Shown: positions 38,413 to 47,482 of the stretch, piece after piece
Position numbering within the stretch: the stretch's first letter is position 1
How the letters are laid out: every line of letters starts with the position of its first letter
DNA from: Pseudoneobacillus sp052180215
GTDB taxonomy: Bacteria; Bacillota; Bacilli; Bacillales; Cytobacillaceae
DNA length: 64,000 nucleotides
Direction of reading: 5' to 3'
Assembly: GCF_052180215.1 (NCBI RefSeq)
Contig: NZ_CP197471.1
Coordinates: 1,832,001 to 1,896,000, forward strand
Program-made: the position numbers and the translations under genes
Notes under the pieces: model-generated
What the model was told of the DNA's origin: nothing
Seen by the model: only the letters and a program-made list of their open reading frames with translations
Database searches by the model: none

Positions 38413-39168
38413 ATGTATTTTGATCAATCTCCATATTCAGTTCGAGTTGAATGGGGAAGACGTGGGGCAAGAGAGGCAGCAGATAGAGGAGATATTGTCA
38501 TTATCGTAGATGTATTAAGTTTTTCAACAACGGTGATTACAGCTTTGGAATATGAAGCCATTATATATCCTTATCCTCCTCATCTAGATGGCAAGGAATA
38601 TGCAGAAAAGATAGGTGCAGAGTATATTTTAGGTAGAGCAGAGGCAGCTAAAATAGGAAAAGCTACTCTTTCTCCGGTTTCTTTTCATAAAGAACATTCA
38701 AACAAGAGTTATGTCTTGTCTTCTTTTAATGGTGCTTTTTGTACATGGATGGCTTCAAAAGTTCCAGCATTATTAGTTGGATCGATAATCAATGCATCAT
38801 CTGTTGCGAGAGTTGCAAATAGCCTGAGTAAAGAAACGAATGCCAACATAACCATTGTTCCTTGCGGTGAGCAATGGAATGAGGTTCAGGAAAACGAAGA
38901 TAGTCTTCGCCCAGCAATAGAAGACTATTTAGGAGTCGGGGCGATTCTTTCATACTTGGTTGGGCATTTTTCTCCTGAAGCAGAAGTTTGTTTAGGAGCA
39001 TTTTTACATTCAAAAGAAAAAATAGCAGAATTGCTATGGGAATGTGGAAGTGGAAGGGAGCTGCGTGAGCGGGGATTTAGTGCGGATGTAAAACATAGCT
39101 TACAGTTAAATCATTACCAAACTGTTCCTATACTAAAAAATGATCATTTTGTAAAAAGTAATCTCTAA
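38413..39168 (+). CDS. 2-phosphosulfolactate phosphatase family protein (ComB-like)
   Basis: A 251-residue protein of the ComB family, Mg-dependent phosphatases first described in coenzyme M synthesis. The family starts are VEWGRRGA and IVDVLSFSTTVITALE, followed by LSSFNGAFCTWMA. Bacillus does not make coenzyme M, so the true substrate is probably another phosphorylated hydroxyacid or sulfolactate-type compound. The ATG follows AAGGGTGATTAG. It is upstream of, and separate from, the T-box region. Confidence 0.87.
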   Translation: MYFDQSPYSVRVEWGRRGAREAADRGDIVIIVDVLSFSTTVITALEYEAIIYPYPPHLDGKEYAEKIGAEYILGRAEAAKIGKATLSPVSFHKEHSNKSYVLSSFNGAFCTWMASKVPALLVGSIINASSVARVANSLSKETNANITIVPCGEQWNEVQENEDSLRPAIEDYLGVGAILSYLVGHFSPEAEVCLGAFLHSKEKIAELLWECGSGRELRERGFSADVKHSLQLNHYQTVPILKNDHFVKSNL

Positions 39169-39191
39169 GAAAAAATTAAAAATGAGTTATT

Positions 39192-39204
39192 GCTATAATT
39201 TGTA
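39192..39204 (+). promoter_or_regulatory. Extended -10 promoter of the T-box leader
   Basis: TGCTATAAT gives a perfect TATAAT at 39194-39199 with a TG extension. It precedes the first T-box by about 40 bases. The -35 region is poor. Confidence 0.55.
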
Positions 39205-39229
39205 AGATATGGTAATCTATAAAAAATCT

Positions 39230-39487
39230 TAATTGAAAAGCACTGATAAGGATATGAGTTACTTTTTACGGTTTCCAGAGAGGGAAGAATTAGCTGAAAT
39301 CTTCCTAACGCAGGAAAGTATCTTACCACCTTTAAGCTGTATTGGGGAAAACTGAAGTATCCAATACCGTCCATGCTACGTTACAGCACCAAAGCCATTA
39401 GTTTTTAAACTTTTGGGAAATTGGGTGGAACCACGGGTTAAGCGCGCTCGTCCCTTACGATAGGGATGGGTGCGTTTTTTATTTTTT
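39230..39487 (+). promoter_or_regulatory. T-box riboswitch 1 (threonine)
   Basis: Tandem copy one of the tRNA-sensing leader of the ThrRS gene. It has the stem I features TCCAGAGAGGGAAG and GCTGAAATCTTCC, the specifier codon ACC at 39325-39327, the T-box TGGGTGGAACCACGGGTTA near 39422, and a terminator GCGCGCTCGTCCC/GGGATGGGTGCG with a long T-run. Uncharged tRNA-Thr should favour antitermination. Confidence 0.92.
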
Positions 39488-39488
39488 T

Positions 39489-39640
39489 TAAGGCTCTTTT
39501 CTGAAACTTTGTTGCTTTTTGTAACTAATAAATAGGCATTTTACCATATTAGGGTGTTAAACTCATATGAAAATGAAGAAAAGAGCTGAGCACTTATTAA
39601 GAGAGCCTGTAGTAAAAATCCGGCTTTAGGGATTTTTACG
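39489..39640. repeat. Insertion-like hairpin sequence between T-box 1 and 2
   Basis: A 150-bp stretch absent between T-box copies 2 and 3. AAGGCTCTTTTCTGAA near its start is partly complementary to AAGAAAAGAGCTGAG further on, and AGGCTCT is answered by AGAGCCT at 39602. A perfect 10-bp hairpin GTAAAAATCC / GGATTTTTAC follows at 39613-39640. It resembles a small palindromic repeat inserted in the leader. Confidence 0.5.
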
Positions 39641-39670
39641 AAAACCACAAACTATACGATAACAGCTTTT

Positions 39671-39930
39671 AAAAATGAATAGGTAATGCAATGAAAAGGA
39701 CATGAATTATTTTTACGGTTTCCAGAGAGGGAAGGGTGCTGAGATCTTCCTAACTTAGGGAAATAATTTACCGCCTTTGAGCTATATTGGGGAACAAAAG
39801 TATCCAATATCGTCTATGCTACGTTACAGCACCAAAGCCAAAAGATTTTTTACTTTTGGGAAATTGGGTGGAACCACGGGTTATAACGCGCTCGTCCCTT
39901 ATGTTAGGGACGGGTGTTTTTTTATTTTCT
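39671..39930 (+). promoter_or_regulatory. T-box riboswitch 2 (threonine)
   Basis: The second tandem T-box, with specifier ACC at 39770-39772, the conserved TGGGTGGAACCACGGGTTA near 39866 and terminator GCGCTCGTCCC/GGGACGGGTG plus T-run. It is nearly identical to copy 3, which points to a recent duplication. Confidence 0.92.
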
Positions 39931-39934
39931 TTTT

Positions 39935-40190
39935 AAAATGAATAAGTAATGCAATGAAAAGGACATGAATTATTTTTACGGTTTCCAGAGAGGGAAGGGT
40001 GCTGAGAACTTCCTAACTTAGGAAAATAATTTACCACCTTAGAGCTATATTGGGGAACAGAAGTATCCAATATCGTCTATGCTACGTTACAGCACCAAAG
40101 CCAAAAGGTTTTTTAATCTTTTGGGAAGTTGGGTGGAACCACGGGTTAATACACACTCGTCCCTATGTCAGGGATGAGTGTGTTTTTTTA
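39935..40190 (+). promoter_or_regulatory. T-box riboswitch 3 (threonine)
   Basis: The third tandem T-box, directly upstream of the ThrRS gene. The specifier ACC is at 40033-40035. TGGGTGGAACCACGGGTTA lies near 40131 and the terminator ACACACTCGTCCC/GGGATGAGTGTG with T-run ends about 27 bases before the start codon. Confidence 0.93.
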
Positions 40191-40216
40191 TATATTCAAT
40201 TAAAGGAGAGGTTAAA

Positions 40217-42136
40217 ATGAGTGACAAGAAAATTAAAGTTCAATTTCCAGATGAAAGTATAAAAGAGTTTCCGAAGGGTATTACAGTTGAAGGTGTTGCA
40301 CAATCGATTAGTTCCAGTTTGAGAAAAAATGCAGTCGTAGGGAAAGTAAATGAGCATTTAGTGGATTTAAGTTACAAGCTAGAAGAAGATGTAAAATTAG
40401 CTGTTTTAACTCTTGATTCAGAAGAAGGATTGCAGGTGTTAAGGCATTCCTCGGCACATGTATTGGCACAAGCAGTAAAACGACTTTACGGGAAAGTAAA
40501 GCTGGGGATTGGGCCAGTGATTGAAAATGGATTTTATTATGATATTAAACTAGAACACAGTTTAACTTCTGATGACTTGCTTGCTATTGAAAAAGAAATG
40601 GAGAAGATCGTAAATGAAAATTTAGGAATCAAACGGGTAGAGGGCTCTTACGAAGAAATAGAAAAGCTATGGAAGGAAAAAGATGAAAAATTTAAATTAG
40701 AGATTTTACAGGGCATTCCGAAGGATGAAAAAATAACTCTTTATCAACAAGGGGAGTTTATTGACCTTTGCCGTGGTCCGCATCTTCCATCGACTGGATT
40801 CATAAAAGCATTTAAATTAACTCGAGTCTCGGGTGCTTATTGGAAGGGAGATAGTCAAAACGAAGTACTGCAACGGTTATATGGGGTCGTATTTAAAAAT
40901 AAAAAAGAGTTACAGGAGTACGAAAACTTCTTAGAGGAAGCAGCAAAAAGGGATCATCGTAAGTTAGGGAAACAATTAGAGTTATTTATGTTTTCTGAAG
41001 AAGCACCGGGAATGCCATTTTACTTACCAAATGGTCAAATTATTCGAAATGAATTAGAAAACTTTTCTCGGGAGCTTCAAAATCATGCTAGCTATGATGA
41101 GGTTCGCACACCGTTTATGATGAACCAAAGATTATGGGAGCAATCAGGACATTGGGATCATTATCATGAGAACATGTATTTTTCTGAGGTGGATCAAACA
41201 CAGTTTGCGCTAAAGCCGATGAACTGCCCGGGACATATGTTGATTTTTAAAAATAATCTTTATTCGTATCGTGATTTGCCTATTCGTTTGTCGGAGTTCG
41301 GTCAAGTGCACCGCCACGAGTTTAGTGGTGCTTTAAATGGAATGCTTCGAGTTCGTACTTTCTGCCAGGACGATGCCCATATTTTTGTAAGGGAAGACCA
41401 AATTGAAAGTGAAATTAAACAGGTGTTCCAATTGGTTGACCAAGTTTATCGTACGTTTGGTTTTGAGTATTCCGTGGAACTTTCTACTCGCCCGGAGAAT
41501 TCATTAGGGGATGATAGCCTTTGGGAGATTTCGGAAAGATCCTTAAAGAATGTGCTGGTTGAATTAAACATTCCATACCACCTAAACGAAGGAGACGGAG
41601 CATTTTATGGACCAAAAATTGATTTTCATATAAAAGATGCTTTAAAGCGAAGCCATCAATGCGCGACAATTCAGCTCGATTTTCAAATGCCTGAGAAGTT
41701 TGATTTAACTTATATCAATCAAAATAACGAAAAAGTTCGTCCTGTTGTGATTCATCGAGCGATTTTTGGATCGATTGATCGCTTTTTCGGAATCTTAATC
41801 GAACATTTTGCCGGTGCCTTCCCAGTGTGGTTAGCTCCAACACAAGTGCAAATTATTCCTGTTTCATCTGTTCATTTAGACTACTGTTTAAAGGTTCAAT
41901 CTGAATTGAAAAATATAGGAGTAAGAGTGAAAATAGATAATAGTAATGAAAAGTTAGGATACAAAATAAGAGAAGCACAGATGAAGAAAATCCCTTATAT
42001 GTTCGTCCTAGGTGATCAGGAAGTTATGGATGATAATGTTAAGGTTAGAAAATTTGGAAATCAAGAATCAGAAAGCGAATCCTTTGAAGATTTTAAAAAG
42101 AAAATAGTTCAGCAACTAAAAGAACGAAGCCTTTAA
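40217..42136 (+). CDS. thrZ: Threonyl-tRNA synthetase (ThrZ-like)
   Basis: Charges tRNA-Thr with threonine in the cytosol. It is 639 residues: a TGS domain (1-64), the SAD-type editing-related domain (RHSSAHVLAQAVKRLYG, zinc-like GPVIENGFYYD), a class II catalytic core (KPMNCPGHMLIF, HRHEFSGALNGMLRVRTF, VIHRAIFGSIDRFFG) and a C-terminal anticodon-binding domain. The start is the ATG after AAAGGAGAGG. Three tandem T-box leaders match the arrangement of B. subtilis thrZ, the starvation-induced second ThrRS, so that symbol is used; a separate thrS would lie elsewhere. Confidence 0.93.
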   Translation: MSDKKIKVQFPDESIKEFPKGITVEGVAQSISSSLRKNAVVGKVNEHLVDLSYKLEEDVKLAVLTLDSEEGLQVLRHSSAHVLAQAVKRLYGKVKLGIGPVIENGFYYDIKLEHSLTSDDLLAIEKEMEKIVNENLGIKRVEGSYEEIEKLWKEKDEKFKLEILQGIPKDEKITLYQQGEFIDLCRGPHLPSTGFIKAFKLTRVSGAYWKGDSQNEVLQRLYGVVFKNKKELQEYENFLEEAAKRDHRKLGKQLELFMFSEEAPGMPFYLPNGQIIRNELENFSRELQNHASYDEVRTPFMMNQRLWEQSGHWDHYHENMYFSEVDQTQFALKPMNCPGHMLIFKNNLYSYRDLPIRLSEFGQVHRHEFSGALNGMLRVRTFCQDDAHIFVREDQIESEIKQVFQLVDQVYRTFGFEYSVELSTRPENSLGDDSLWEISERSLKNVLVELNIPYHLNEGDGAFYGPKIDFHIKDALKRSHQCATIQLDFQMPEKFDLTYINQNNEKVRPVVIHRAIFGSIDRFFGILIEHFAGAFPVWLAPTQVQIIPVSSVHLDYCLKVQSELKNIGVRVKIDNSNEKLGYKIREAQMKKIPYMFVLGDQEVMDDNVKVRKFGNQESESESFEDFKKKIVQQLKERSL

Positions 42137-42151
42137 TCTTGCCTTTGTATT

Positions 42152-42188
42152 AAAAATGATGCATTCCTAAAAGAATGCATCATTTTTT
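42152..42188. terminator. Bidirectional terminator
   Basis: AAAATGATGCATTC pairs with GAATGCATCATTTT, followed by TTTT. It is shared by thrZ and the convergent yjfB-like gene. Confidence 0.88.
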
Positions 42189-42361
42189 TACCCTTTAATA
42201 TCAATCGATTGACCTAAATGAGGGTGGGGAGCTTCCATCATTTTTAGAAGCTGAACACTATTTTGTTCAGACGTTTCCATGACCTTTTTTGTTAAGGCAA
42301 TGCCAACGCTTTGACTTAGAGAAGCTTGGTTCATACCAATAGATAGTGCGGCAATATCCAA
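42188..42361 (-). CDS. YjfB family protein
   Basis: A 57-residue protein of the YjfB family, annotated as putative motility protein in databases. The core LDIAALSIGMNQASLSQSVG and the end HPHLGQSIDIKG are typical. The start is the TTG at 42361, six to seven bases after AGGGGGTGA; the GTG at 42370 lies inside that site. Its function is unknown to me beyond the family name. It stands alone. Confidence 0.82.
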   Translation of the reverse strand: MDIAALSIGMNQASLSQSVGIALTKKVMETSEQNSVQLLKMMEAPHPHLGQSIDIKG

Positions 42362-42405
42362 ATTATTCACCCCCTAGTTTTGTATCGGTCAGTAAATAGA
42401 AATAT

Positions 42406-43101
42406 TTAGTAATTGTCATTTATAAATTTTTTCAAAAATATAGTCCTAAATTTATATCGAAACCATGTTTTGCTTATACTTTCATTTGGGTCATGACAGG
42501 CTACCTTATTCAAAAAATAAAAATCGCTAGGTGTTACTTCTATTTTGCATATTGCTGAAACAGGTTTTTTACTTACCCATTCATTAAATTGTATGAGACC
42601 TTTTGCTGGAGCCTCAAAGGTTTTGGTCGATAAAATATAAATGTATCCTTTTTCCCAAGGCTGATTAGAAAATGTAGCCTGAGTAAGAGAGTAAAAATGA
42701 TACCATTGTTTTTGATTAGCCGAAATAGAGCCATTTCGAATATTATCTACTATGCTTTCTTTTCTTAAAGTAGCATAGAACATAGCCCATATGGGATCTT
42801 TGGTAGCAAAAACAGCTTTTGTCATTTCCCCATTAAATAGGGTTTGTTCCCGTGGTTCGAATACCTCTATTATCTTATTAGAGCCGTGAAAAACAATAGA
42901 TTTAGTATCTGAAAGATATTGTAAAAACTGATATTTTGGTAACGAGAGAGTGTAAGGAATAAGCTTATCAGTGTTTTTACAGCCTTCTTCAAACATATCA
43001 TTAAATAGCTTTTCTTCTTCCTTTGAATAACGAACCTTAGGACAAGGATAGAAAAAAAAACGAAGGAAAATATTGATAAAAAAAGACTTCAAGTAGGTCA
43101 A
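42406..43101 (-). CDS. Unknown protein with FHGS/FEPR motifs
   Basis: A 231-residue protein without a name known to me. Its N-terminus is hydrophobic (FFINIFLRFFFYP), which may anchor it to the membrane. The middle part contains SIVFHGSNKIIEVFEPREQ and then AVFATKDPIWAMFYATL. This H-G-S ... VFAT-D-x-x-A-x-x-YA order is like ADP-ribosyltransferase-fold proteins, but the third acidic motif is unclear, so this is only a hint. It lies 14 bases after the small membrane gene and is probably co-transcribed with it. Confidence 0.55.
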   Translation of the reverse strand: MTYLKSFFINIFLRFFFYPCPKVRYSKEEEKLFNDMFEEGCKNTDKLIPYTLSLPKYQFLQYLSDTKSIVFHGSNKIIEVFEPREQTLFNGEMTKAVFATKDPIWAMFYATLRKESIVDNIRNGSISANQKQWYHFYSLTQATFSNQPWEKGYIYILSTKTFEAPAKGLIQFNEWVSKKPVSAICKIEVTPSDFYFLNKVACHDPNESISKTWFRYKFRTIFLKKFINDNY

Positions 43102-43115
43102 TCCTTTCGGGTAAT

Positions 43116-43298
43116 CTAAGATTTCCTTTTACGTAGGATATTTAAGGAAATGCCAATTGAAATGAAACATAATAAACCATTTACAATGACGTCCAATGTA
43201 CTTCCGTTTAGGAAATTGGTGATTGTTCCACTTGCAAGTAATAGAGAAAGAATGAGCCAAAATGCTAATTTATATTGGTTATAAAAAATTTTAAACAT
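43116..43298 (-). CDS. Small two-helix membrane protein
   Basis: A 60-residue protein with two hydrophobic helices (about residues 9-27 and 36-55) and a basic end RKRKS. The ATG at 43298 is preceded by AAAGGTGAT; two in-frame starts further up overlap that site. It is the first gene of a probable two-gene operon with the FHGS protein. A perfect 22-bp palindrome lies directly upstream. Function unknown. Confidence 0.65.
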   Translation of the reverse strand: MFKIFYNQYKLAFWLILSLLLASGTITNFLNGSTLDVIVNGLLCFISIGISLNILRKRKS

Positions 43299-43310
43299 AT
43301 CCATCACCTT

Positions 43311-43332
43311 TAATAATAGTTAACTATTATTA
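43311..43332. promoter_or_regulatory. 22-bp perfect palindrome, possible operator
   Basis: TAATAATAGTT followed by its exact complement AACTATTATTA. It sits immediately upstream of the ribosome binding site of the two-gene minus-strand operon. The AT-rich full dyad resembles MarR- or PadR-type operators, but no regulator gene is adjacent. Confidence 0.5.
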
Positions 43333-43534
43333 TGAACATTTCTGGAAAAAGATTCAAACCATTTTAATCAATAATATAGGTGTCTATTGAAATTTCTCTC
43401 CTAAAATAGCCTATTATGAAATGAGGCTTATCCCTAAGCGGAAATGGTGGAACATGCTAGGTTGTCTGATTATAAAATAACATTATGGACACCGCGAATT
43501 TCCTGGGATTTCTATATGAAAACGGAGTGGTAAT

Positions 43535-44974
43535 ATGGGCATTATTTATGGAAAGGACTTGATTGACCGGATCGACGAGCTTTGTACTGAAATTTGGTAC
43601 GATGGTAAGAAAGTAGAAGGAAAAAAATCTGAGCATCCTGCATTTAAAGGTCTTCTTCAGACGAAATCTGCTCTATATGATTTACAACATGAGAAAGGTT
43701 TAAAAGAAGAGATGACATATATATCACAAGAAACAGGTGAAAGGATTGGTTTATCCTACCTAAAGCCTAAAACAAAGGATGATTTGAAAAAAAGAAGAAA
43801 GATGATGGAGCACTGGGCAAAATACACGGGAGGGATGATGGGGAGAAGTCCTGATTATTTGAATTCAGGGATTATGAGTTTTGCTTCTTCTGCCAATCTA
43901 TTAATAGGGAAAGATAATTGTTTCCCAGAGAATGTTGTATCTCTATATGAAAGGGCAATTAAACATGACCTCTCCTTTACGCATACGCTCATTTCTCCAC
44001 AGATAAATCGTTCACAGGCTTATTTTGAATTTTCTAAGGAGCCTATTTCCGCTAGAGTGATTGATAAAAATGAAAATGGTTTAATTGTTAAAGGTGCACG
44101 CATTTTAGCTACACAGGGTGGGTTAACCGATGAGGTACTCGTTTATTCAACACCTGGATTAATAGACTCAGATGAAGCATTTGCTTTTTCTATTCCTTCT
44201 GATACAAAAGGTTTAAAATTTCTTTGCAGAGAGTCATTTGTGGGTGGAGATTCCTTTTTTAATTACCCTTTAAGTTCAAAATACGAAGAAATGGATACCA
44301 TTGTTGTATTTGACCATGTATTAGTTCCGTGGGATCGAGTTTTTTTCTATGATAATATCGAAGTAGCAAGAAACTTTATGCAGCAAAGTTCGTTTCATCC
44401 AAATGGTTTTCATCAAGTGATTACTAGACAAATAGTGAAAACAGAATTTATTCTTGGGCTGACGGAACTTCTTATCGAGACGATTAATGTGAGTGAGTAT
44501 CAACATATTCATGAAAAAGTATCAGAAATCATTATTGGTCTTGAAACAATGAAGGCACTGCTAGAAAAGTCCGAGAATGATGCCCAGCTAGACGAATGGG
44601 GATATATACGACCGTGTTCGATACCTCTACAAGTGGCAAGTAATATTTTTCCAAGAATCTATCCGAGATTTACGGAAATCATCCAATTAATTGGGGCAAG
44701 TGGAATGGTAACACTGCCATCAGAAAATGATTTTTGTTCTGAAATAAGTAGTGATTTGGGAAAGTATTTACAAGGGGCAAATAGATCAGCAGAGGAAAGA
44801 GTAAAGATATTTCGTTTAGCCTGGGATTTAACCATGAGCTCATTTGGTACAAGGCAAACCCACTATGAGAGATATTTCTTTGGTGATCCTATAAGACTTT
44901 CCACTAGTTTATATAAAAACTATCCTAAAGAGAGATATGTTCAGGTCATTAAGGATTACTTGCATTTAACTTAA
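43535..44974 (+). CDS. 4-hydroxyphenylacetate 3-hydroxylase family protein (HpaB/YoaI-like)
   Basis: A 479-residue FADH2-using monooxygenase of the HpaB family, resembling B. subtilis YoaI. Characteristic blocks are YTGGMMGRSPDYLN, the DLSFTHTLISPQINRS block, KGARILATQGGLTDEV and the C-terminal DLGKYLQG...RLAWDLTMSSFGTRQTHYERYFFGD. It needs a flavin reductase, none of which lies next to it. The ATG follows CGGAGTGG. The phenolic substrate is unproven. Confidence 0.9.
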   Translation: MGIIYGKDLIDRIDELCTEIWYDGKKVEGKKSEHPAFKGLLQTKSALYDLQHEKGLKEEMTYISQETGERIGLSYLKPKTKDDLKKRRKMMEHWAKYTGGMMGRSPDYLNSGIMSFASSANLLIGKDNCFPENVVSLYERAIKHDLSFTHTLISPQINRSQAYFEFSKEPISARVIDKNENGLIVKGARILATQGGLTDEVLVYSTPGLIDSDEAFAFSIPSDTKGLKFLCRESFVGGDSFFNYPLSSKYEEMDTIVVFDHVLVPWDRVFFYDNIEVARNFMQQSSFHPNGFHQVITRQIVKTEFILGLTELLIETINVSEYQHIHEKVSEIIIGLETMKALLEKSENDAQLDEWGYIRPCSIPLQVASNIFPRIYPRFTEIIQLIGASGMVTLPSENDFCSEISSDLGKYLQGANRSAEERVKIFRLAWDLTMSSFGTRQTHYERYFFGDPIRLSTSLYKNYPKERYVQVIKDYLHLT

Positions 44975-45104
44975 CCGTTCTGAAAAGCAGGCTACTTTTT
45001 TATTACAAAGAGTCTAGTTTTTAAATGGAATATGGAGATGAAAGAGGACAATGTATACCCTGTTTGATATAATCAGAATTATTGAAAAATAGTTGGAGGT
45101 ATTC

Positions 45105-45518
45105 ATGTCTTACAAAGACCATTGTCCCTTTTGTTATCCCCACGAGGATAAGGACCAAAATATTATATTTGAAAATGAATCCTGTTATTTTTTACAGCAC
45201 AACAAGCAACAAGATGTATTAGAAGGTTCTGGTGTTATTGTTCCAAAAAAACATCATCAAGATGCCTTTGAATTAACCAAAGAAGAGTGGAACGATACGT
45301 ACGATCTTTTACAAAAGGCAAAAGAATATCTTGATGAAAAGTTTTCTCCAGATGGATATACACTCGGCTGGAATGTCGGGAAAGTTTCGAACCAGACCAT
45401 TTTCCATAGTCATTTTCATGTTATTCCAAGGTATAATGATGAGCCTTTAGCGGGTAAAGGAATTCGTCATTGGTTCAAACAGCCTGAAAATAAAAGAGAG
45501 AAGCTTAAGAGAACATAA
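45105..45518 (+). CDS. HIT family protein
   Basis: A 137-residue histidine-triad nucleotide hydrolase/transferase. The triad is in IFHSHFHVIPR, and an N-terminal CPFCYP pair suggests zinc binding. IVPKKHHQDAFELT is the usual preceding region. The start ATG at 45105 has TTGGAGG upstream. It is cytosolic and monocistronic. Confidence 0.92.
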   Translation: MSYKDHCPFCYPHEDKDQNIIFENESCYFLQHNKQQDVLEGSGVIVPKKHHQDAFELTKEEWNDTYDLLQKAKEYLDEKFSPDGYTLGWNVGKVSNQTIFHSHFHVIPRYNDEPLAGKGIRHWFKQPENKREKLKRT

Positions 45519-45527
45519 AAACTTTTA

Positions 45528-45566
45528 GTGGGGCAGTTCTGATACAAGGAACTGCTCCTTTTTCTT
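45528..45566 (+). terminator. Terminator after the HIT gene
   Basis: GGGGCAGTTC pairs with GAACTGCTCC across a 9-base loop, followed by TTTTT. Confidence 0.82.
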
Positions 45567-45686
45567 GGACATAAGTTTCTAAAAAAACATTTAATGCAGT
45601 TTAAACACAAATCAAACGTCTAATACTAACCATTATGTAGTCAAAAATTCCGCACTATTATAGAACACTTTAGGGGAGAGACAAAT

Positions 45687-46394
45687 TTGGAGACATTTTA
45701 CCATACACTCCTCATTTTTGTGATGGGGTATTTGTATTTAAGGATTACTGGAAAAAAGGCAGTAGCCCAAATGCATACATTTGATTTATTGTATATTCTC
45801 GTTCTTACTAATATTATTAGTACTCCATTAGAGGTGAAGGAAATTGGTAAAACCCTCATTTATTCCGGTCTCATCGTGATATTATATAAAGTTTTCGACC
45901 GTTTATCTCTAAATAATAAATTAAGATGGATTTTATACGAAACTCCGACTATTTTAATACGTAATGGAGATATAGATCGAAAAGGATTAAAAAAGATACA
46001 TATGCCCATGAATGAATTATTGTCCCATCTAAGAGTATTGGGATACACCGATACTCAAAATATTGCACTTGCCATTATGGAAGGTACTGGAAGTATTAGT
46101 GTGATCCCAAAATCAGAATACCGTCCCGTTCAGCCAAGTGATATTCAGTTAAAGGTGAAAAAAGAATATATTCCCATACCACTGATAATGGACGGTCAAA
46201 TTTTGGATCATAATTTAAAATATCTTCAGTTAGAGCGGGCATGGCTATTGAATGAGGTTAAGAAGATGGGAGAAAAAGTAGAGGGAATTATCTTAGCGAC
46301 TTATTTAGAAAATGGGAATTTATTTATAGATAATAACGAAATAAAAGATCACACAAGTGACCCTTATTACTACAAACCAGGGAAAGATAATTAA
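45687..46394 (+). CDS. DUF421 membrane protein (YetF-like)
   Basis: A 235-residue protein of the DUF421 family, with two to three N-terminal membrane helices and a cytosolic C-terminal domain. The family core LRITGKKAVAQMHTFDLLYILVL and ETPTILIRNGDI is clear. It resembles Bacillus YetF/YrbG-type proteins linked to the spore or cell membrane. The start is TTG with GGGGAGAG upstream. Function not established. Confidence 0.87.
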   Translation: METFYHTLLIFVMGYLYLRITGKKAVAQMHTFDLLYILVLTNIISTPLEVKEIGKTLIYSGLIVILYKVFDRLSLNNKLRWILYETPTILIRNGDIDRKGLKKIHMPMNELLSHLRVLGYTDTQNIALAIMEGTGSISVIPKSEYRPVQPSDIQLKVKKEYIPIPLIMDGQILDHNLKYLQLERAWLLNEVKKMGEKVEGIILATYLENGNLFIDNNEIKDHTSDPYYYKPGKDN

Positions 46395-46417
46395 TATAAT
46401 AGTAAAAAACTTCAATG

Positions 46418-46475
46418 ACATGCCGAAGAAACAAGTTACCATTTTAACTTGGTTATTTTCGGCATTTTTTTATTT
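46418..46475 (+). terminator. Terminator after the DUF421 gene
   Basis: ATGCCGAA(GAA)ACAAGTTA pairs with TAACTTGGTTATTTTCGGCAT and is followed by TTTTTT. Confidence 0.78.
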
Positions 46476-46559
46476 TTTTGATGAACGGATTTGTACAAGT
46501 TCCCTTTCGCCCAATTTCCCATATGATATTTATTAGGCCATTGGAGAAGGAGGGGTTTT

Positions 46560-47375
46560 ATGATCGATTATTTAGCTAACCTTGATCCTATTTATCAAGC
46601 CTTATTGGCAACCATATTTACGTGGGGAATGACGGCTCTAGGAGCTGCTCTAGTTTTTACAACGAAAAAAGTGAATCAAAAGTTGTTGGATGGAATGTTA
46701 GGTTTCGCTGCTGGAGTCATGATTGCTGCGAGTTTTTGGTCGCTTTTATCTCCAGCTTTAGAAATGTCTGAAGGCGGTTCGATTCCAAAATGGATACCAG
46801 CCGCAGTTGGCTTCTTGTTAGGCGGAATATTTTTAATGGCCATTGATAAAATCCTTCCGCATCTACATCCGAATGCACCACAAAATAAAGCAGAAGGTTA
46901 TCATCCTGCTAACAAACGGAGAAGTACATTATTAGTGCTTGCGATCACCCTGCATAATATCCCTGAAGGCCTTGCGATAGGAGTGGCATTTGGAGCAGTG
47001 GCAGCTGGATTTGAATCGGCATCCTTAGCGGCGGCGTTATCACTTGCCATTGGTATTGGAATTCAAAACTTCCCAGAAGGGGTAGCCGTTTCCATGCCTT
47101 TAAGACGGGACGGAATGTCGCGAAGAAAAAGCTTTGCCTATGGGCAGTTTTCCGCCATGGTGGAACCAATCGCAGCCGTCATTGGTGTTTTAGCGGTAAC
47201 CTATATGCAAGCGATGTTACCTTATGCACTAAGCTTTGCAGCGGGAGCGATGATCTTTGTTGTAGCCGAAGAGGTAATTCCAGGTTCACAGGAAAATGGT
47301 AATAATGATTTAGCTTCGATTTCGTTAATGATAGGGTTTGTCGTGATGATGATCCTGGATGTGGCGTTGGGGTGA
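46560..47375 (+). CDS. ZIP family metal transporter
   Basis: A 271-residue membrane protein of the ZIP (ZupT-like) family, importing zinc or other divalent metals. It has eight hydrophobic segments. The metal-binding helices ITLHNIPEGLAIGVAFG and IGIQNFPEGVAVSMPLRR hold the conserved HNxPEG and NxPEG motifs. A His-rich loop (HLHPNAPQNK, EGYHPANKR) lies between segments 3 and 4. The ATG follows AAGGAGGGG. No metal regulator site was recognised. Confidence 0.92.
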   Translation: MIDYLANLDPIYQALLATIFTWGMTALGAALVFTTKKVNQKLLDGMLGFAAGVMIAASFWSLLSPALEMSEGGSIPKWIPAAVGFLLGGIFLMAIDKILPHLHPNAPQNKAEGYHPANKRRSTLLVLAITLHNIPEGLAIGVAFGAVAAGFESASLAAALSLAIGIGIQNFPEGVAVSMPLRRDGMSRRKSFAYGQFSAMVEPIAAVIGVLAVTYMQAMLPYALSFAAGAMIFVVAEEVIPGSQENGNNDLASISLMIGFVVMMILDVALG

Positions 47376-47482
47376 AAAAGGTTTCTACTGTCCTTGAAAA
47401 ATTTTTAAAAACTGTCCCTTATCGAAATGTGGGAAAGATGTTATATTTTTCCTATTAATAGTAAGAGAGGGGCTTTTAGAAA

